A DNA stretch of 6,176 bases, taken from Verrucomicrobiota bacterium. GTDB taxonomy: Bacteria; Verrucomicrobiota; Verrucomicrobiia; Limisphaerales; UBA9464. Every line of letters starts with the position of its first letter. Position 1 is the stretch's first letter. The position numbers were made by a program, and so were the translations under genes. Below, piece after piece: positions 1-6,176 of the stretch. Below the pieces are notes generated by a model. It did no database searches and had not been told where the DNA came from. It saw only the letters and a list, made by a program, of their open reading frames with translations. The DNA lies in assembly GCA_017302195.1 (NCBI GenBank), contig JAFLEG010000287.1, positions 1 through 6,176 on the forward strand. The letters run 5' to 3'.

Positions 1-1
1 G

Positions 2-850
<849 letters not shown>

Positions 851-887
851 ACCGTCGGATCCAACTGTCACCGCCAACGAATATCGT

Positions 888-5033
<4,146 letters not shown>

Positions 5034-5050
5034 TTGCCGGAGGTTTCAAG

Positions 5051-5085
5051 AACGGGCGGTCCGCAAGGGCCGCCCGTTTTTCTTT
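5051..5085 (+). terminator. Intrinsic terminator of the rpoBC transcription unit
   Basis: A perfect 9-base-pair arm (5051-5059 with 5070-5078, core ACGGGCGG/CCGCCCGT) is extended by one T-G wobble and two C-G pairs and closed by a GCAA tetraloop at 5063-5066. It runs directly into TTTTTCTTTT. The GC-rich stem, GNRA loop and T-tract make a classic Rho-independent terminator, starting 18 bases after the rpoC stop codon. It separates rpoBC from the downstream tRNA. Confidence 0.93.
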
Positions 5086-5241
5086 AGCGACAACAGTTGG
5101 AGGCCCTGCGGGGCGCATTGCCCTGTGCCGGGGTTGAAGTTCCGTCAGCCAGTCATTGGCATCGCGGCGGTCGTGTTCCCCTCCGTTCGGGTCGTTAAGC
5201 CAGGAATCTCGGGGTCTGTGACGATCGCTCCGACGCGTGCC

Positions 5242-5270
5242 TTGACCCTCCCACCCGGTCGGTGTTTTCT
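5242..5270 (+). promoter_or_regulatory. Candidate promoter for tRNA-Ser
   Basis: TTGACC (5242-5247) matches five of six bases of the sigma70 -35 consensus. After 17 bases comes TTTTCT (5265-5270), a weak -10 match (three of six). The implied start near 5277 lies just before the mature tRNA 5' end at 5282. The position suits a tRNA promoter, but the -10 is poor. The rest of 5086-5281 shows no other supported element. Confidence 0.35.
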
Positions 5271-5281
5271 TGGGGCGGCGC

Positions 5282-5374
5282 GGAGAGGTGGCCGAGTGGC
5301 TGAAGGCGCTGGTTTGCTAAACCGGTTTACGGCCAAAAGCCGTAACGAGGGTTCGAATCCCTCCCTCTCCGCCA
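5282..5374 (+). tRNA. tRNA-Ser (anticodon GCU)
   Basis: This tRNA reads AGC and AGU serine codons. The sequence folds as a class II tRNA of 93 bases. The acceptor GGAGAGG (5282-5288) pairs with CCTCTCC (5364-5370). The D arm is GCC...GGC (5291-5307). The anticodon stem CTGGT/ACCGG (5309-5313 with 5321-5325, one T-G wobble) encloses the loop TTGCTAA, with anticodon GCT at 5316-5318. The variable arm has a perfect 7-base-pair stem (5327-5333 with 5339-5345), typical of serine tRNA. The T arm is GAGGG TTCGAAT CCCTC (5347-5363). The discriminator is G5371, as seryl-tRNA synthetase expects, and CCA is encoded (5372-5374). No base looks defective. Confidence 0.98.
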
Positions 5375-5382
5375 GTTTTTGG

Positions 5383-5407
5383 CTGGGGCGATAGTCCCAG
5401 GATTTTT
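5383..5407 (+). terminator. Possible weak intrinsic terminator after tRNA-Ser
   Basis: CTGGG (5383-5387) pairs with CCCAG (5396-5400) around an eight-base loop. After two bases comes TTTTT (5403-5407). The five-base-pair stem is short, but the place, eight bases past the tRNA CCA end, and the T-run fit termination of the tRNA transcript. Confidence 0.5.
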
Positions 5408-5494
5408 GGGGCGGCTCGGCGGCTGTCACCGACGTGAAGTTGCGGGTGTCCTGAGAGCGGTTGGACTGCCCGAAGCCCACGAAACGGGTGGGGG

Positions 5495-5515
5495 GACGCC
5501 GGACGCCGGACGGCG
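5495..5515. repeat. Three tandem 7-base units in the convergent spacer
   Basis: GACGCCG occurs twice in a row (5495-5501, 5502-5508), followed by GACGGCG (5509-5515), which differs by one base. The stretch lies in the GC-rich gap between tRNA-Ser and ald, just after a GGGTGGGGGG run. The units could also pair with each other (CGCCG with CGGCG). No function is evident and slippage in GC-rich DNA is a sufficient explanation. Confidence 0.6.
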
Positions 5516-5522
5516 GGGCTCC

Positions 5523-5545
5523 GCGTCTGAGGGATGCTCAGGCGC
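5523..5545 (-). repeat. Inverted repeat over the ald stop codon
   Basis: GCG-T-CTGAG (5523-5531) and CTCAG-G-CGC (5537-5545) are inverted around a five-base loop, with one mismatch in the ald transcript (A opposite C) and a T-G wobble on the other strand. The right arm contains the ald TGA (5540-5538). It could act as an mRNA 3'-end hairpin for ald, but no T-tract follows in the ald direction, so it is not called an intrinsic terminator. Confidence 0.4.
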
Positions 5546-6176
5546 GGGTTTCCAGGGAGGCGAGCTGGACGGCGGGGTCGTGGCAGGGCAGGCCGTGCGC
5601 CTCGGCGACCGGGCGAAGGGTGATCTCGCCACCCAGGATGTTGATGCCGCTGAGCAGCGCAGGCACACGCCGGCAGGCCTCCGACAGACCGAGGTCGGCC
5701 AGGGTTTCAATGTAGCGGTAGGTGGCGTTGGTCAATGCCTGGGTGGCGGTCCGGGCGTAGGCCCCGGGCATGTTGGCCACGCAATAGTGGGTGACCCCCT
5801 CCTCGACGAACACCGGATCCTGATGGGTGGTCGGACGCGTGGTCTCGGCGCAGCCGCCCTGGTCCACGGCGATGTCCACCAGCACGCTTCCGGGACGCAT
5901 CCGGCGCAGCATCTCCCGCCGGATCAGGCGGGGCGCACGGGCACCGGGAACCAGCACGGCGCCGATCAGGAGGTCCACCTCGGGGAGCAGGTCCATGAGG
6001 TGCGCCTCGTTGGAGTACAGCGTGTGTGCGGTGTGCAGCGTGATGTCGAGGAAGCGCATCCGGTCAATGTCCACCTCCAGGATGGTGACGTCGGCACCGA
6101 GTCCCTGCGCCATGCGTGCGGCGTTGACCCCGGCCACACCGCCGCCCAGAACCACCACCTTGCCGGGCAACACCCC
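5538..6176 (-). CDS. ald: Alanine dehydrogenase, C-terminal part (5' end outside window)
   Basis: This cytoplasmic enzyme reversibly deaminates L-alanine to pyruvate and ammonia with NAD, serving alanine catabolism or ammonium assimilation. The last 212 residues are visible of an expected 370 or so. Visible residues 7-20 are the Rossmann motif VVVLGGGVAGVNAA (GxGxxG). Glu34 at the end of the second strand (VTILE) takes the place of the acidic residue that binds the adenosine ribose of NAD. AVLVPGARAP (73-82) is typical of the family. VDIAVDQGG (100-108) holds Asp105, matching the catalytic Asp270 of Mycobacterium tuberculosis Ald. VANMPGAYARTATQALTNAT follows and completes the active-site region. 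The substrate-binding Lys and His of the N-terminal domain lie beyond the window. A GTG at 6173 is only an internal valine of the GVLPGKVVV segment, not a start. The stop is TGA at 5540-5538. The gene converges on tRNA-Ser, and its promoter is not in view. Confidence 0.95.
   Translation of the reverse strand, partial: GVLPGKVVVLGGGVAGVNAARMAQGLGADVTILEVDIDRMRFLDITLHTAHTLYSNEAHLMDLLPEVDLLIGAVLVPGARAPRLIRREMLRRMRPGSVLVDIAVDQGGCAETTRPTTHQDPVFVEEGVTHYCVANMPGAYARTATQALTNATYRYIETLADLGLSEACRRVPALLSGINILGGEITLRPVAEAHGLPCHDPAVQLASLETRA

Noticed and set aside
5125..5480. Small frames on both strands across the tRNA
   Set aside because: They read through tRNA-Ser; the minus-strand peptide with REGFEPSLRL and SKPAPSATRPPL is the familiar false protein made from serine tRNA genes.
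5426..5715. Small frames of 84-94 codons over the ald 3' end
   Set aside because: They overlap the well-supported ald reading frame and have low-complexity, Arg- and Pro-rich products.
6171..6173. GTG as the start codon of the ald frame
   Set aside because: It is an internal valine in GVLPGKVVVLGGG; the family has about 165 residues before this point, beyond the window.
5350..6176. tRNA-Ser 3' end as an integration site
   Set aside because: No second copy of the tRNA 3' end, no integrase and no change in composition is seen downstream; ald is an ordinary chromosomal gene.

Overview
The window is a high-GC bacterial chromosomal segment carrying mainly core genes. In order it holds the 3' part of rpoB (RNA polymerase beta), the complete rpoC (beta'), an intrinsic terminator, a tRNA-Ser(GCU) gene, and on the opposite strand the 3' part of an alanine dehydrogenase gene (ald). 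The wording of the beta' protein suggests a Gram-negative-type bacterium, most likely of the Planctomycetes-Verrucomicrobia-Chlamydiae group and probably Verrucomicrobia. Examples are its N-terminus (ARELLGLEKVNQVDHVAI), its NIFSPSSGKPIMTPTQD segment, and a large insertion in the trigger loop. The taxonomic guess comes from recalled family sequences, not from a search.

Layout. Bases 2-850 encode the last 282 codons of rpoB, with the active-centre region H and the C-terminal clamp region. A 37-base gap with no Shine-Dalgarno motif leads to rpoC (888-5033, 1381 residues), which has every catalytic and zinc-binding motif expected. A strong hairpin with a GCAA tetraloop and a T-tract (5051-5085) closes the rpoBC transcription unit. 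After about 200 bases with only a weak candidate promoter comes tRNA-Ser(GCU) at 5282-5374, with encoded CCA and a possible terminator of its own. A 163-base GC-rich convergent spacer separates it from ald, which runs leftward and is cut by the right edge of the window.

Function. RpoB and RpoC together form the catalytic core of RNA polymerase. The tRNA decodes AGC and AGU serine codons. Ald interconverts L-alanine and pyruvate with NAD. The last two are neighbours without a clear functional link to rpoBC.

The one real anomaly is an in-frame TAG codon at 56-58 of rpoB. It sits exactly where the family has a conserved tyrosine, with perfect family similarity continuing in the same frame on both sides. 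One base change (TAC or TAT to TAG) explains it. The likeliest cause is a sequencing or assembly error or an isolated mutation near the edge of the window; amber readthrough or reassignment is a remote alternative. I see no undescribed system, mobile element or CRISPR array.
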